This document shows, in pieces, positions 46,058 through 60,140 of a stretch of DNA of 64,000 nucleotides. Numbering within the stretch: the stretch's first letter is position 1; every line of letters starts with the position of its first letter. A program made the position numbers and the translations under genes. The notes under the pieces are model-generated. The model was not told the DNA's origin and searched no databases. It worked only from the letters and a program-made list of their open reading frames with translations. The stretch is from Astropecten irregularis (lineage: Eukaryota > Echinodermata > Asteroidea > Paxillosida > Astropectinidae), in the NCBI GenBank assembly GCA_963971285.1, contig OZ020254.1, positions 3,968,001-4,032,000 on the forward strand. The letters are read 5' to 3'.

Positions 46058-47802
46058 GTATTTATTCAAGGGGTACCAGAACAAAGTCCCGGGCAAAGGA
46101 GCCCATGGACTTTATACTAGACAGCCCCTTGACCTGGTGACACGTACTGTCCAACTGTACCAGAATGTGTAACTCCTACTTTGCAGCTCTGAAACCTGAC
46201 CCCAAGAAAAGTTAATAATAACTGGCCTGGGTTTTATGGCTTGACAGGGAGACTGGATTGAAACTGAGCTCCAGTCATTAAAGGGTATCTCTGTCATTTA
46301 TCAAGGCTTATCACTTTGCTAGATTCATCAAACTAGTGTCAACATCTGATCAATTAAGCCAGGGCTTTTATCACACAGTCACTTCAAATTTTTTCAATTT
46401 ACGTTTATTTGTGAAGGTTTTCCATAATTAAGTTCTTTTTTGGCACTTTTCCCATGATTCATTCAATGTTCGTCAGTACACAATTCTCACTATTGGATAC
46501 ATTTCCAAAAATCAAAACATCTTTGCCACAATGTGTTCTGTATAATTTATTCCTTGTTGAAAAAGTAAATCTGAATTTTGATTATTTTCCGCCTGTTGGT
46601 ACACATCGTTCTTTTTTAATCAGCAGCAAAGTCTGAAGTCCGATTTCGACATTTTTTTTTTGGGGGGGGGGCAACAAGATTCCGACTAGGGTGCCGGGAG
46701 CTTGAATCCACATCTGGACAGTTTGTCTGTTCGGTAATCAGACCAGTTCTAACCGGTCGGTTTTAGTTCAGCATATGCACAGAAAACACGTAGAGTTTCA
46801 TATCCACGATTGTATTGATGAAACTAAGCTCTGCAGCGTCCTTCTTCTTTCTGTTTTTTAATTTACCCCCAAGGACCTGTAGGCATTTCTGTTAGAGTGG
46901 TGAGTACAACTGTACTTTATCCAAGTGCCTGAATAGTCAGTTTTCCCTGAGCTGTATTTATTGGAAGGGGACCGGGATAGCGGCCCCAGCTTGACCTATC
47001 TCCAGAGCTTGTCTGGGGCAAACCTGAACTTAACTAGGCCAACAAAAAAGATCCAGATACATATTGCATACATATGTGGCCGTTGATGATAAGTGGACAC
47101 CAAAAAAAAAAAAAAAAAAAAATACCGAGGGGTAGAGAGAGAGACTAGTCTACAGTTGAGATGTTATTCTTGGTGGCGCCTGGGACATTCAGAGGGGATA
47201 TAACATCAGAAGCTGGCCAGTATTGAAACATGAATTGATCAATATTTACAGCTGCTCGCAGGCATATATAGGGAAAAGGGAAAGGGGGGGGGGTGGGGTT
47301 GGTAGAAACAAGCTGTCTGGGTAGAAGGAGGGAGGGGAGTGTCAGACAAAAACAAAAATTGCAAGACCCGTCACATATTTCGGGTGTAAATAATATCGAG
47401 CCCGTTCCGTCTCCGACTTGACAAGAGGGCAAAAAAGTTCAACATTGGGTGTGCATCATCAAGTTCCCTTAATGGGAGAGTACTGACTGGGGTCAACTAT
47501 CCTATAATTCAATTTGCCTGTGATTAGAAACATGTGCATGGAGGGGGTGTTTGTGTATCTCAGGCGTGTCAGTGTCATGGTCATGGGCTGCTCTAGTAAG
47601 GTCAGATGGAGGGAATGGATAAGCTTGACAAATCAAACAGAATATTATTCTGGCATTTGATATAATTTATCATTTGGGCAATGGCTTACGCATCCAATTT
47701 ATTGAGAAAGAGAGAAAAAAATCATTTCCAAAAGGAGTTAGTACATGTACGTGCACATGTAGTTGTGTTTCTATAATTTTAGGCTGAATAAAACAGTGAC
47801 AA
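46058..47802. other. Non-coding stretch
   Basis: No gene recognised. T/G runs lie near 46,649-46,670, an A-run of about 19-20 near 47,103-47,122 and a G-run near 47,285-47,294. Segment 47,130-47,520 is repeat-poor apart from the G-run. Confidence 0.45.
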
Positions 47803-47989
47803 CAATGGAACGCCACTATAACAAACAACGCTATACCGAACATTTGGCTATAACAAACATCATCCTTGGCTCCCAATGTAGCATTATATAGGCCTGCTGA
47901 TACATGTAGTTCATTATAACAAACGAACGACCACTATAACAAACAATTTTTGTGCATCCCGTTGTGTTCAATATAGTGGCATTCCACTG
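47803..47989. mobile_element. pogo/Tigger-like MITE
   Basis: Left end CAATGGAACGCCACTATAAC, right end (inverted) CAGTGGAATGCCACTATATT. The terminal inverted repeats are about 18 bp with a few differences. The CAGTGGAA start resembles pogo/Tigger-type elements, which duplicate TA; a TA follows the right end, but the left flank is AA. Inside, ACTATAACAAAC is repeated three to four times. At 187 bp there is no transposase. Confidence 0.6.
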
Positions 47990-50611
47990 TACATAACTGT
48001 GAAGCTCTCTCCAATGACATACAATCTGAAGAAAACAATCTAAATATCCTTCAATTTTTTCTTTTAGCCTAGCGACACATTAACAATCTAACAAGTGACA
48101 CTGAATTTTCCGAGAACTTTGTCTACTGTGGCACTCAGAAACCTTTTTTGTTTTGGAAGTTGAATTTATTATTTTGATGAAACAGCTTTCTACTGGGAAG
48201 GAAGTCTAGGCCTACATAATGCACCTTTGCAATGAACTGCTCTTGCTATGCCTTCCTTAAACATCCACGTCTTGAGTCCCTTACGACTTGATCATGTGAC
48301 ATGATGTTAGGCTCAGACTCAGTCAAACGGTCTCCACTTTGCCAGGGTTGCAATCTTGTTGCAAGGATGTATGATTGAATTACACCATCCATCACACTTA
48401 GAGGCTAACTGAAACCACTCTGTAAGAAGGAGTGGATGGGAAGGGATAGGTCCAGGCATAATATGCCCTTGACCCTGTTACTACTACACACTGCTTGTTA
48501 CTCCATACTTTTCCTTTAGCCAATTTCCATTCCCTGCTCACACCACCACCTTCATTTGAGAATCGGACTTGAAACTTAGGCTCGGTTACACAAGGCATCA
48601 GTCTGCACAGGAACATGCTCCAACTGATGACCTTTTGATGCAGTACGGACTATTTTTAAAAAGGGATTTGTCCAATTAGAATATATGCAAAAATACTTCC
48701 AACACACTGAACTTTCCCTGATCACATTACATGGTACATACAGTGAGTACATGTTGACCGTACAAGACTAGTATGTATCACATTTCCAGGCTAAGCACAA
48801 AAATATGCACAAAGGTTTAATGCTACTAAACTGATTTTGACTAGTGCAACTGGCTTCACCTAATCTTCATCCCAGCTCAGTAAACTTGCATGTAATTTAA
48901 AAATAGTTCATGAACGTATTTTATTTCTATGTCTGAATATCAGATCTGATATTGAATTCCTAAGACATGCCAAGATCAGGCAACGTAAACACGGAATGAT
49001 TGTAGAGAGTAGATTCAAGGTCATTGAAATTCAAGATAGATAAGAGCCCAACATCCGATCCATGATATTCAATGGTTTATGACATACTGGCACAATTTCA
49101 ATGACACATAAAAAAGTATATCAAATATCACAAGTTCCCATGGATTGGCACGACCATTCTGTCACAGAAGTACATACCGGTAACTACGGTATTGAGGAAG
49201 ACTCCATTGTGAGAGAAAACAATCCTTAGGAGCTTAACAAGAATCATATTTGCGGAAGCACATTCCTCATCCTGCATGCATCTCTTACAAGTTACACACA
49301 AGCATAAGATCATATCTTGTGACATGGCTGGCCATTTCAAAGTACATTCCTGGCCCTGGGGTAGGGTGTAACTTACAGGAAGTTATTTGCAAGGAGGGAT
49401 CAGACTGAATATGAATAACATAATTGGCAAAGCACTGACAGACCAGACCAGACTTGAAGACAATCTAGATAGCTAGCCCCACTGATGCAAAGCATTCTTC
49501 AAAGACCACAAAATTAAAAAAGTGAAGTACATGTTTATGACTTCGCTTCGATTTCTATTCAACCGTAACCAAATAGTGCACTGAATTTTGAAAGCCTTCC
49601 AACATTTTTTTACAAGGATACAAAGTGTCACGCAAGAAAATATGGACACTAAACTGTTTTACAGAAAAATATTTTTTCAATAATTTCCTCTGAACAAAGA
49701 AATTCATTCCACTCTTGTTTTCTTTGGTGCAAATGAAAGTCATGGAAATGTGAAGAGAGATTTGAGTATTGTTATGCAGTTTATAACAACTTTGAAAAGA
49801 ACCTGAAATACATATCAATTATTTAGCGTCACATCTTTCTGTAGGCCTACTGTGTACAGTTTCTTTGTGTTCAAAGTGCAATTGGTTAATGTTACTTGGA
49901 AGTTGTAGTAGGGTTGGGTGATGGCAAACAATGTGTTATGTAACATCCTGCTCGTATTTAAATGTAAAGCAGTGTGTCTACAATGATCTCATTGCGTCAA
50001 CAGATTCAGCCATCATGTACTAATCAACACAGTAAACATCATGGGATTATTGTAACTGTAAAGATACTAAGCATTCCTGCATGTCCTGTGTGCTGTTGCA
50101 CAGTCTAAGGGATCACCTCAACAAGCATGTACTGTGACCTATATAAGTAAGATAAGCTAGCCGTCCCTGTTTTCCTCCAGACAGCACTCACATGTAACAT
50201 GTAGGCCTATGCCTACAATCCATGTTTTATGACTTGCACCCTTCATTAATTGTTTTTAGTAAGCTGTATTTCCATTATTAAACATCCATTCAAATTCATC
50301 ATGTGTGTTTGACACAAACGATCGTACAAGGCTTTCAACAACTACATGTACATCTGTAGTCTACACATCATAGACACAATGTGTGGAACTTAATGACCAT
50401 GATGAATTGTTTGTCCGACAGATGGTCCATCATTAATGTGATTGTAAAGTTTTTATAGGATGGAGCGGCATTAAATCAATACATAATGTAGCCAGGTTAA
50501 CAACATACTGCACATGGGAGGAACTTAGTTCCATGTAAATGCAAATCACTACAAGCAATAAACTGCTGTAAACTGCTGTAAACTGCTCATCAGCCCAAAT
50601 AATGACATGAA
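47990..50611. other. Non-coding stretch
   Basis: No gene recognised. A small 11-bp tandem (three units of TAAACTGCTG-type sequence) lies at 50,559-50,586. Confidence 0.45.
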
Positions 50612-50738
50612 ATTTATAAAATGCTTGGAGTTAGGAGAGCTTGACGCATTTCAATCCTAGCAGGTTCTTTATCTTTATCTTTATTATCCTCCGATAAAGA
50701 TCCTGTTAAGGCCCTCCTAACTTCAACATTTTATAAAT
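50612..50738. mobile_element. Hairpin MITE, ~127 bp
   Basis: ATTTATAAAATGCTTGGAGT then TAGGAG on the left are matched in inverse by CTCCTAACTTCAACATTTTA then TAAAT on the right. Inside, TCCTAGCAGG-TTCTTTAT pairs with GATAAAGATCCTGTTA. The whole element can fold back on itself around a short TCTTTATCTTTATTATCC centre. A diverged relative lies at 31,811. Confidence 0.65.
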
Positions 50739-51941
50739 GAAATTACAAGTAGGCCTACATGTACAATGTAAATAGCAGGCCTACATCATAATTACGTAGG
50801 CCTACAATGTACACATATTTATGTACAAACTACAAGTACAGTGTAGTAATAGTATACAGTATTGTAAATGTTCACAAAAGAACTTGTTCTACTGTAAATA
50901 TCAGAATCCATGAACCACCGTACATGTAGACCTACGTAGAACAGACACCATGGTAAAAAGCTGTGCTAGGAATGCGATCAACACAAATGAACCCGGAATC
51001 AATATTTTCCCAATGCATTCTAAATACCAGTATAGGGCTATAGCTCTATAATAGCGTGAAATTTGGAATGGATTGCTTTCAATCATGCGTGATGCATGCA
51101 TGCCACGGGACATTCGGGTTTGTGGGTTAATCCCATTGTACTTCATTCTGAGCTGCTGAAATCATGGAATGTCACGCTAATTGTCGATAAGAATCTATAC
51201 TTTAAGACTAACTACTGTACACAATCCCGGTCATATATTCCATAGCTGGCCTAGTACTAGTAGTAGTAGGCCTAGTACTAGTACGCATCATAGGCACGCA
51301 TGGCATTGTTCATACAAGGACTCGGTATTCCCATCAAAATGAATGACTAAATTCACTTCCCATGTGGAGGTTGCAGCCTGAGACAACTTGGCACGCAAGG
51401 TCACGGCTTCTGAATTTAATTAAAAGGGGGAGATCAGGAATAGGGGGAAAAAATGTATTAAGCGAAGCGAAAACTGATTGGGATAAAAGCAAGCGCGGGG
51501 TACATGTAAGCTACATGGTACCCGCATGTGGATATTGTTTTTTTACATTGTCAAAACACGATCAGCTTGTAGAGCATGTAGGCTATGCAATCACAACATG
51601 TGCAGAGTCAATCATATATGGTTTTGAAACCTTCAAGGTCAAAACGTCCTATTTTTATTTAATCTTCGCCACAGTCTAGAATTAGTCATGTCATGCTCTA
51701 CATGGTAAAAATCTGTAATATTACAATTGGGGATGGGAAGAAAATTAAGCATCAATTCCAACCCCAGCCCCCCCCCCCCCAAAAAAAAAAAAACCGATTA
51801 TGAAAACATGGGCATGGAAAAAGAAGCTACATGGTTTGCGTGGATTAATGTGACCTCATAATTTGACAGGAGTTCTAACAGGTTGAGTGTGAAAATGGTT
51901 ACACATTATAAACATTATACATGTAGGCCTACACATAAAGA
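50739..51941. other. Non-coding stretch, palindrome-dense
   Basis: No gene recognised. AGGCCT/ACATGT words are dense at 50,745-50,830. A TAGTACTAGTAGTAG / CTAGTACTAGTA inverted repeat is near 51,251-51,283. A C-run followed by an A-run lies at about 51,769-51,794. Confidence 0.45.
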
Positions 51942-52079
51942 GGTTGAGTCCCAAATCTCTGGCTGCGGCTGCAAATTACACACGCACCTATGGCATCCGC
52001 TAGCCAGTGGCTAAAGCCATCTCCATCTATAGACTTGTGTGTTATTTGCAGGTCGCAGCCAGAGAATTGGAACACGGCC
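51942..52079. mobile_element. Hairpin MITE, ~138 bp (GGCTGCGGCTGCAAATTACA)
   Basis: The left arm CCAAATCTCTGGCTGCGGCT then GCAAATTACACACG is matched in inverse by TGTGTGTTATTTGCAGGTCG then CAGCCAGAGAATTGG. The right edge ends AACACGGCC. Related half-copies are at 29,770 and perhaps 44,206. No coding capacity. Confidence 0.65.
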
Positions 52080-54333
52080 AGAGATCTTTAAATAAATGTT
52101 ACGACTCTCCTACAAATGTTTGACAAAGGTTTTAGACTACAAGAACAAAGAAAAACATTTTCAATTTCAACATTAAATTTTACTGTTGAAATTGAAAAAT
52201 TAAATACTGTTGTGGTATATGCTCTGTCAATGAATGGTGACACTTGAGTGGCAAATAAGTGACGAATAAGTGGCAAATATATGGGACATTGACATGAAAC
52301 ACCTGGTGCACATGCTCACAATGAAGTGCAAAACGCACAGCATTTACTATTCAAGTACAGAGATGGTGGGCACTGGGCACACCAACAGACAAATACTCCC
52401 CTTTCTGTTTACGTTGGATATTTTCCTTTCCAGGACAACCTTCATCAGTCCAAACATTCCCCCACTTTTTTCGCTCCCCTTAAATTTTCTTCAGGCAATG
52501 TCACACCACAAGCTCACTGTACAAAAAAAAAAAACGGGTCTTACCCCAGGGGTGATTCTCACCACCCCCTGCCTGCATGTGCTAATAAATAAATCCACTT
52601 CCATTAGCTGTGAATGTGCCAAAACATGGCCTACTTACAATGGTCCTGATGTTCGACAGACCTGTGTGATGTACTAAACAGTCCTGGAGGTATATCATTA
52701 ATTTAAACTAATCCTTCCTACATGTACATGTAATGTAGCTTCAACTTCAAGTAACAAATTTAATACACACACTGAAATAACAAATATGCCTTTACCATTT
52801 TATGTACATTTGTACATAGGCCTATACATATACACTGCATAATTTGTCAATGAAAAAAATATCATAGGCAATACAGTACCTGTGCATTTCAGTACATTAT
52901 TTTATTAGTACTGATATGCACAAAATTATATATAGGGCCAATGCAAACTGGCTCAGAAGATTAAAATGCAATTTCTGCTGTTGAAAGCTCAGCTGGCTCA
53001 GAGTTCACACATGGCATAGCACAACAACAAGCTATGCCCTGTGGCCCTTGCTAGTATATAGCAATATATGCATGCCATCACTCACCACCTGTCAGTGTGG
53101 TTGCCATAACGATGCCCAGTTTGCTGTGGGCTAAAGGTCAACCCGTACATGTACATGTGTACAGTGAATAATACAATGTGTACAATGTGTAGCCTACATG
53201 GACAAAATGAATTTACCCTCCCATGTACATTACAATGTATGGCTAGACAAGGGCCTGGGTCCATTAGTGTCAACTCTCTCATTAAAAAAAATCAATTAAG
53301 CTGGGAGCATAATATGTGTGTTCTCGCTGACTGGTCGAAATGCTGTGACCTTCAATATGCATCAATGCATATGTTGTAACATGTACAGTGTAGGTCAGCC
53401 TACCACTAGTACCATGCATATTACATGTACCTAGTCCTACAATATATTGATACCATTCAAACTGAGGACCTTTTCCTGAAATAATGTAAATATTTCATCA
53501 AACTAAAACCTACTCACACATTCAACTACGGGTGTATTTTTTAACACAGACAATACAAAAATACTGATGTATTTTACATGTATTTTATTTTTTTTAAATA
53601 CAGGCATTACTGTGAACATTTCTTGCTTGACTGATTTTTTCATCAAGAAAATAATTTGAATGGATTACCATGGATATGTAGGCTTATTTATTAAATTTTT
53701 TAAATAGAACAATGATAATTAAGTATTTTCCGTTTTACAGAATGCTGGTACAGTATATGTACATGTACACATGTATATATCATAACACTGGTTACTTAAT
53801 CAAATGATGTAGGCCTTCATTTTTTGATTTTGTAAAGGGAGTTGAGATGATTTGAGGAATGTAAATTATGGCCCGACGACCAGGGATAATGATTAATTTG
53901 CGCCATGAGTGTCATGCTTGGCGGATACCGGTGCATTTTAAGTGTCCATTATTATATTATATTTATTATTATATCTTACAGTTATTTTGTATTAATACAA
54001 AATACATGTATACTGAGAGAATGTGTATTGTTTACACTGCACAGCAAACCGGCCCGGTATTTGAATCAGACTTCCAGTTGCAAGACTTCCAACAACTCTG
54101 GCTTCTGACATTTCTAAGGGGACATGATCTCCTCAACATCTTGGTTTCTTGCAGGCCTTCTTTCTAGACAACATGACATGTATGTACGTACATGTAAGGT
54201 ACAAGGCATTATGTAGCTTTAGCAGATGCCATGATGTTTACAAGTAGACCATAACACATGTGTAATAATACTGTACTCTCATAAATCGTACATGGATGTC
54301 CTACATGTAGTCCTGTACAGTTCTCCCTTCAAT
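52080..54333. other. Non-coding stretch
   Basis: No gene recognised. An A-run lies at 52,523-52,534. A small TTTCAATTTCAAC / GTTGAAATTGAAA inverted repeat lies at about 52,157-52,199. The frames at 52,270-52,677 and 53,868-54,167 are featureless. Confidence 0.45.
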
Positions 54334-54574
54334 GGGGCCAATTTCACGGCGCTGCTTAGCACACAAATTTGCTAAGCATGACATTTCTGTCTAAATAAAA
54401 ACAGGGTTAACAACCAAATTCCCACGTGTTGTGTATCACTTGTGATTATTCTTTGGCTGTTGTTCACTGACCATGAATATCAAATGAATTGTTTTTAACG
54501 GTGTATGGTTTTATTGGGCAAGACAGTTTTGTGCTAAGCAAATTTTTGTGCTTAGCAGCTCCATGAAATTAGCC
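54334..54574 (+). mobile_element. ~245-bp MITE (CTGCTTAGCACAAA family), copy 3
   Basis: Starts GGGGCCAATTTCACGGCGCT and GCTTAGCACACAAATTTGCT; ends TGTGCTTAGCAGCTCCATGA then AATTAGCC. It shares the interior TATCACTTGTGATTATTCTT, GACCATGAATATCAAA and GTTTTATTGGGCAAGACAGT with the 43,457 copy in the same orientation. Confidence 0.8.
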
Positions 54575-55479
54575 TTGCATCAATCCTACATGATCTGCAT
54601 CTATCGTATGTTGTTGTACTATTCCCAACTACCCCCCCAGTTCCTTGTGGCTTTACCATACATACATTCATTCATTCATTCATTCAAGATGTGCATCATG
54701 TAAGTCAATCACGCCACCTGGCTTCTCTATTTACCAGATACAATTTCCAGTTCACTTCATCACCGGGGCACAGGGGACTCAATTTATTCCAAATTGTCAA
54801 CCAGCAACTATAATAAAGATTCGACCAAGAATGCCTTCCACCAGGCAGGGGTGAGACCAAACCAAAGAAAAAGAAGAAAATGAAAAAATTTGCACTATTT
54901 ACTGACCTAAAAATCAATGTGGCAGTCTTGGCTACGAAATCAATGCACGGGCTTGGAATGAAACAAGTAAGAGGGAAGAAAAATCATTATTTCCAAGCAA
55001 AGTGAAATCCCAAATTCAATTTTGTTTTTCCTTTTTCTGTTTTTCTCTTCCCCAAGTATGGAAAAAAAATAAATAAATGCTGTGACTGATGTTCCGAGAT
55101 ACTTCATTTTTCCCATGGGTAAATGGCTCAAATCCTTACATTGCTCGTGGGAAATCAACAAGATAGCAATGCATACGTTGAATAGGTTCAGGTAATTAAT
55201 TTACTTTAAAGAAAAATACCATAAATTTGACGATAAATAGAGATGGATCAAATGTCTGATGTAGAAGAAGAATACGTTGATTGCTGAAGGACTATGTGAT
55301 GGTCACTTTTAAGAATTTATTCAAAAAGATAGCACTTAATAAATTAAATATTACGTCTTCTTGCTGTAGAAAACAAGACAATGGCTGGTCACTCACTCAC
55401 TGTCCAATGTCCATGTAAAATGACTGATATTCAAAGCAACATCCTTAGGAAGTTAGGTAGTGAATTCTGCTCTTTATTT

Positions 55480-56060
55480 TCTCAAGCCTTGGTCTTTGGT
55501 TAACAATACAACATCAGCTACACAAATATCAACTCTAGCATCAAGGCAGAGATGTTCGATCAATTCTAACAGAGACCACAACAGCAAATCAATTCAAGCG
55601 ATGGTTTGGCAATGCAAAAGAGACAGGTAGAAAAATTGGGGTTGAGTTGACCACATCCCTCGGCTTTTGATGAATTTTGGGAATAATCAGCACTGAAATC
55701 TCCGCCACCTGATCTGAGTGGGACTGGGACAAACCTATTGCCTGGAATGGAGGGAGCACACTGGGACCATCATGGGACTTAATCTAGCCCGAAGCCAAAT
55801 GCCATTAAGCATCAATTTCTAGACACATAAAGGGAATAACGTTGCTTGGCACGTTGTTTCTGTGGTTTTTTTTCCTCAATGGTCATTCCTCTGTATTTCA
55901 TATTAGTAGTCTGACTATGCTGGACGTCGATGATGGATGGTGCCAGCACTGAAGTTGTCTTGACCATCAGTTCTTAGTACTGTGTGTCAAGAATAGCTTT
56001 AATACAGAAAGAGAAATCCCATCAATAATATTAACATTAGATAGCCTGATTAGGTGTCAT
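55480..56060. promoter_or_regulatory. Repeat-poor complex block, candidate conserved non-coding DNA
   Basis: Complex, unbiased sequence without dispersed repeats, for example around CCGCCACCTGATCTGAGTGG and ATGCCATTAAGCATCAATTT. It contains ATTAAGC/ATTA-type homeodomain-like words, which are common by chance. The candidate status is inference from the contrast with the flanking repeat-rich DNA. Confidence 0.25.
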
Positions 56061-59000
56061 TCGGGGAAATAAGACCGTCCTATTTCAGTGAATAAGATAA
56101 ATGGGAGTTCCAACATAAACTTTACACAGTACAAATGAACATGTACAGTACGTGCATTAAATTTCATTTGGACAAGCAAGTTCGAGCTGAGGAGTGACAA
56201 CTCAGAACGACATCGGGCAAGGGTAGGTATCAGGGCTTAACTACGCTCAATTTTATCTTCAGTTCCAGCTACAGTCAATGATTGTCAATAATAAAATAAA
56301 AATTGTTGAACATTGAATTTCTAAGTTAAATAACAAACAGTAAGATTTGGTATCAAAAAGCTTTTCAAAATGACACCCTGAAAATGCATTCAATTAAGAC
56401 ATTTGTGACATTGAAACAGCTACCAGTATCATTTAAATACAGTGTAGGCCTAAGCGGTTACTGTTTAGTTATTATTTTAAATAATCAGCAAATAACCACA
56501 AGGGAAACTGACAGATTTTTCGGTGTTCACCTTTCAATAGTTATCATTTTGCCCCTTTTTTCCTATTTATCAATTTGCTCACAAGTAATACAAAAAAATA
56601 TGACAATAAAAAATAATATATTCATAGTTTGTCATATCATGCTTTCCATCTATACATGTTCAAAGAAACATGATACGTGTATCATTACTGTACATATACA
56701 CTGTACATCACAAATGAAAGCATATTTGAGAAACACAATGATGGGATTTATTATGTGCAGTCACTGGAATGAAAATACCAGTAGTGGCCTTGTATACAGG
56801 CCCTACATGTAGGCCTACATGCAGCAAATGGCCAGCCATGTTACTATGGGGATACAATGGCAGCCTAGATACAATAACCACCTCTATATGCATACTGTAT
56901 GCTATGTGTGGTGGCAGGTTTAATTTCGTCCCTCCATTAAACCACCATGCAACAATCTGTCTAGAAACATCCTAGCGGCGGACCGGTGCAATGCAATGAA
57001 TGCAGCAGAGACCCTGAGCCCCAGACCTAATAATGAAATCAAAAAAAAAGGCCACAGTCTGCAGGAATCCTGGCCTGGTAATTGAGAACCTAACTAATTT
57101 GCTGCAATCCAAAAGCGAGAGGAGGGGGAGGGCGGGTAAAAAAAAAGGGGGGGGAAAACGGACACTGAATAAATAATTGCATACAATGGGAACCTGTGTA
57201 TTGACATGTAGGCCTACATATACAGCGTAGCGCTGGTTGACAGACAACAGGAGGGCAAGTACATACGTACATGTACATGTAGTAGGCCTATCTCATTGTC
57301 AATGCAAGAGATGAACTCATATTAAAATATGACAAATTCAGACCATCAAAAATTATTGACAACAGTTGTGCTTTTACTGTTTCCCTTTGAAAAGCATTAA
57401 CATATAATTTGCTTACAATGTACGCCCTACATTGTGCATATGTACATACTGTACATGTGTGCACACAATTGCTGGGTGCTATAGACAATGGACCCAACGA
57501 TAAACATGGGTGTAGCAAAAGTGAAACATTTATTAAAATCCTATGTCATTTACATGTACATATACAATGTAGGTTCAGCAAGAGAAATAGAAACACCAAT
57601 GTAGCCCTACATCTACATGTGTACATTTGTACACCATGTAGGCCTATATTATGCAGCTGTTTAAATGTGCATTATAAATACATTGGATCATATCCAAAGA
57701 ACTTAAACAGTTGACATAATAAGACTGGAAATTCACAGCGCTTCACTCAAGAGTAATCTTGACATTATGACAAATGTATACAAACTGTACGTATACATCA
57801 TATGAAACGGTTTATTAACATTAACTAAAGGTGTAGACCCTATAATACATCAATGGCCTTGCTGTTTTTACATTACCGATTCAATAGGCCTACCATATCT
57901 TTAAACAGATAATATCATTCCTTTATCATTCATGACCTTGGTGCAGATGCATTTAACTGTCAATCATCTGCTCAAAATCTCCAATTCGTAATAAAATATG
58001 TTCGTAATTAATTTTCACGGATGCACGCCTCTCGCCCCCATTATCTATGGACTGTACATGCACATCACCATGGCAATGCATACTTGTCCCTCATAATATT
58101 ATCATCCCAGGGTTGCACTAGCCTCCCTGGCTGCCAGAATGCCAGAATTATGGGTCAACAGCGGAAGAAGATGGTTGGAAATAGAGTGCTGTAGGGCATG
58201 TCACTCAGGTAGATGGGTAGTAGTGTGCATCAACATATTACATTTACTGCAGTGCAATGCTGTGTCCCTCAGCCTTGAAATACTGTGCTATATTATACAC
58301 TGTACATACTGTACGTGTACAAAAGGCATGACCTGACCATGCAGGAGTCCTTCACACACACTGCATTATACAGGCTACATCATACATGTAGGCTATAGGC
58401 CTACATACATGTACATGTGTACGTGTGTAACAAGCACTTTTTATCATTTAGCCTACTGTACACAATAATATACAATTCAACATGTCTTCATACACATCAT
58501 ATGCCCTACATATGTACATGTATATTTTTTAGCAAAATGAACAATAAAGTGTGTATAAAATTCATTGGATAATTTTGTTTTTACCTTGAGAGTGAATACC
58601 TACTGTAGAATTGAATATGGCCATGTACTATATACTTTTTAGGCCTACTGTACCTTTTAAGTTGTATACGTACATGTGTACATGGCCTACATGTACAATG
58701 TATGTTTATTGAAAATGTGAAAACTTGTAGGCCTATTTACATTAATTAAATGGCCTCACATTTGTACTCTACGTGGGCAATCTTACAGTATCGTTTATAT
58801 ACAACCTGTGCCCTAGCTCCTCAATGCATTTTGAATGACAAACATAGATCTTTATGCATAATATTCACTTTCTGTTCTCAAACAAAATTTCTGCTACTTC
58901 AGACTTTTGTGTAGGCTAGGCCTATGTGGTATGTGTCTGAAAAACTTCTAAGACTTGCAGAACTGTGCACAAATCAAAATGTCAATTGCTATTCGCTAAG

Positions 59001-59139
59001 TGCACCTTGTGTTTAAAAAGTTGTTTCATTCAAACATGTTACTCTACATATGTTAAGAAGTCAATCAATTAAAAAACATCATCTTCTTTTTTTCAAGCAC
59101 ACAATTACAGTACTACATGCAGTCAGATTGTCCATGGAT

Positions 59140-59420
59140 ACAAATCAAGTCACACTCCCAAGGCCTTCAATTACTTTCTTGCAAGGACGTGGCATTTTTT
59201 GTTCTCTCCCCGGCTTTGATAAAGAGCACTTCCATTAGAGAATAACAAATGTCCATGGAAATATTGCAAAGGCCACAGAGGCGAAAGGATACGTAGCAGG
59301 GCAGGGAATGGAGGTAATTTGCCTGCAAAGAGTTGAATCTGAAGGCCAGACTCAATGTTTGTCTAAATACCATTTATATCCAGTGGCAAAAAACAACACC
59401 GTCCCACGTTGTGGCAATTT
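59140..59420. promoter_or_regulatory. Repeat-poor complex block, candidate enhancer
   Basis: Free of dispersed palindromes. It contains TCAATTA, GCTTTGATAAAG (a TCF/LEF-like CTTTGAT overlapping a GATAA word) and a pair of TGTCCATGGA words (59,129 and 59,250). Such clusters are typical of animal enhancers but are not diagnostic. Confidence 0.25.
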
Positions 59421-60024
59421 TTTTTTTCTAGACACACTTTCAATATTAAAATTCTCGGAAGCTAATTTTTGTTTTCTATAATATCATCAGAACTGTGCAG
59501 ACTTTGACTATAAACCAATCTCTACATGAGAACTGAGAATGTTTTTCCTGTCTGAATGTAGACGGGTGACCTTGGTCGTACACTGATGTGTTTTGTACCA
59601 GATTGAAAACCTGTACAAACAGGGCAGCCTTGGAATTTACATGCTGACTATACTACAGGGGCTTGTATAATGCATAGTGTGTGTGCGCATCAAGGTTACT
59701 GGTAAACACTCGAGTTGGTTGTGAAATTGAACAACACAACTGGCATGCTATTGTCTGACACAGTTACATTTATGCATGAGGTTACATGTAAATCTACAAA
59801 GCTATCCCCATGTGTAGGCCATAGATAGTAGCAGACTAGCAGTTCATGATCTCTTAAGGCATAGGAAACCCAATCTCCTCTGTCTCTTAAAAGTTGAAAG
59901 GAGAAAGAATTCTTCAGTAATAAAACAGTGCAAGTCAATCCATCTAACTGCAGAATTTATGTCTTTGTGGATAGTTAATTTTAGTTATCGCACAGCACTA
60001 CTGGTATACCAACAACAATAGATA

Positions 60025-60140
60025 CATGTAGATAGATAAAAACTTTATTTTTTTAATTCCAACATTGGAAAAATACATGATTAAAGAAAGACGACAAAAA
60101 CCTGTGTCGCCACAGTGAGCAGTGCCACCTTCTAATGTAC
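60025..60140 (-). mobile_element. Possible 3' end of a retroelement, minus strand
   Basis: On the minus strand this reads TTCCAATGTTGGAATTAAAA, then AATAAAGTTTTTATCTATCT. A polyadenylation-like AATAAA is followed by a TCTA-type tail, a pattern seen at the 3' ends of some invertebrate LINEs. No reverse transcriptase frame lies upstream, so it would be a heavily 5'-truncated copy. Confidence 0.35.

Larger units (their letters stand above)
54575..60024. other. Non-coding stretch with two repeat-poor blocks
   Basis: No gene recognised. An ATTC microsatellite lies at about 54,663-54,686. Blocks 55,000-56,060 and 59,140-59,420 are largely free of the palindromic words, while 56,780-58,760 is very rich in them. 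An A/G run lies near 57,138-57,156. The frame at 56,384-56,812 (142 residues) has no domain I recognise. Confidence 0.45.
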
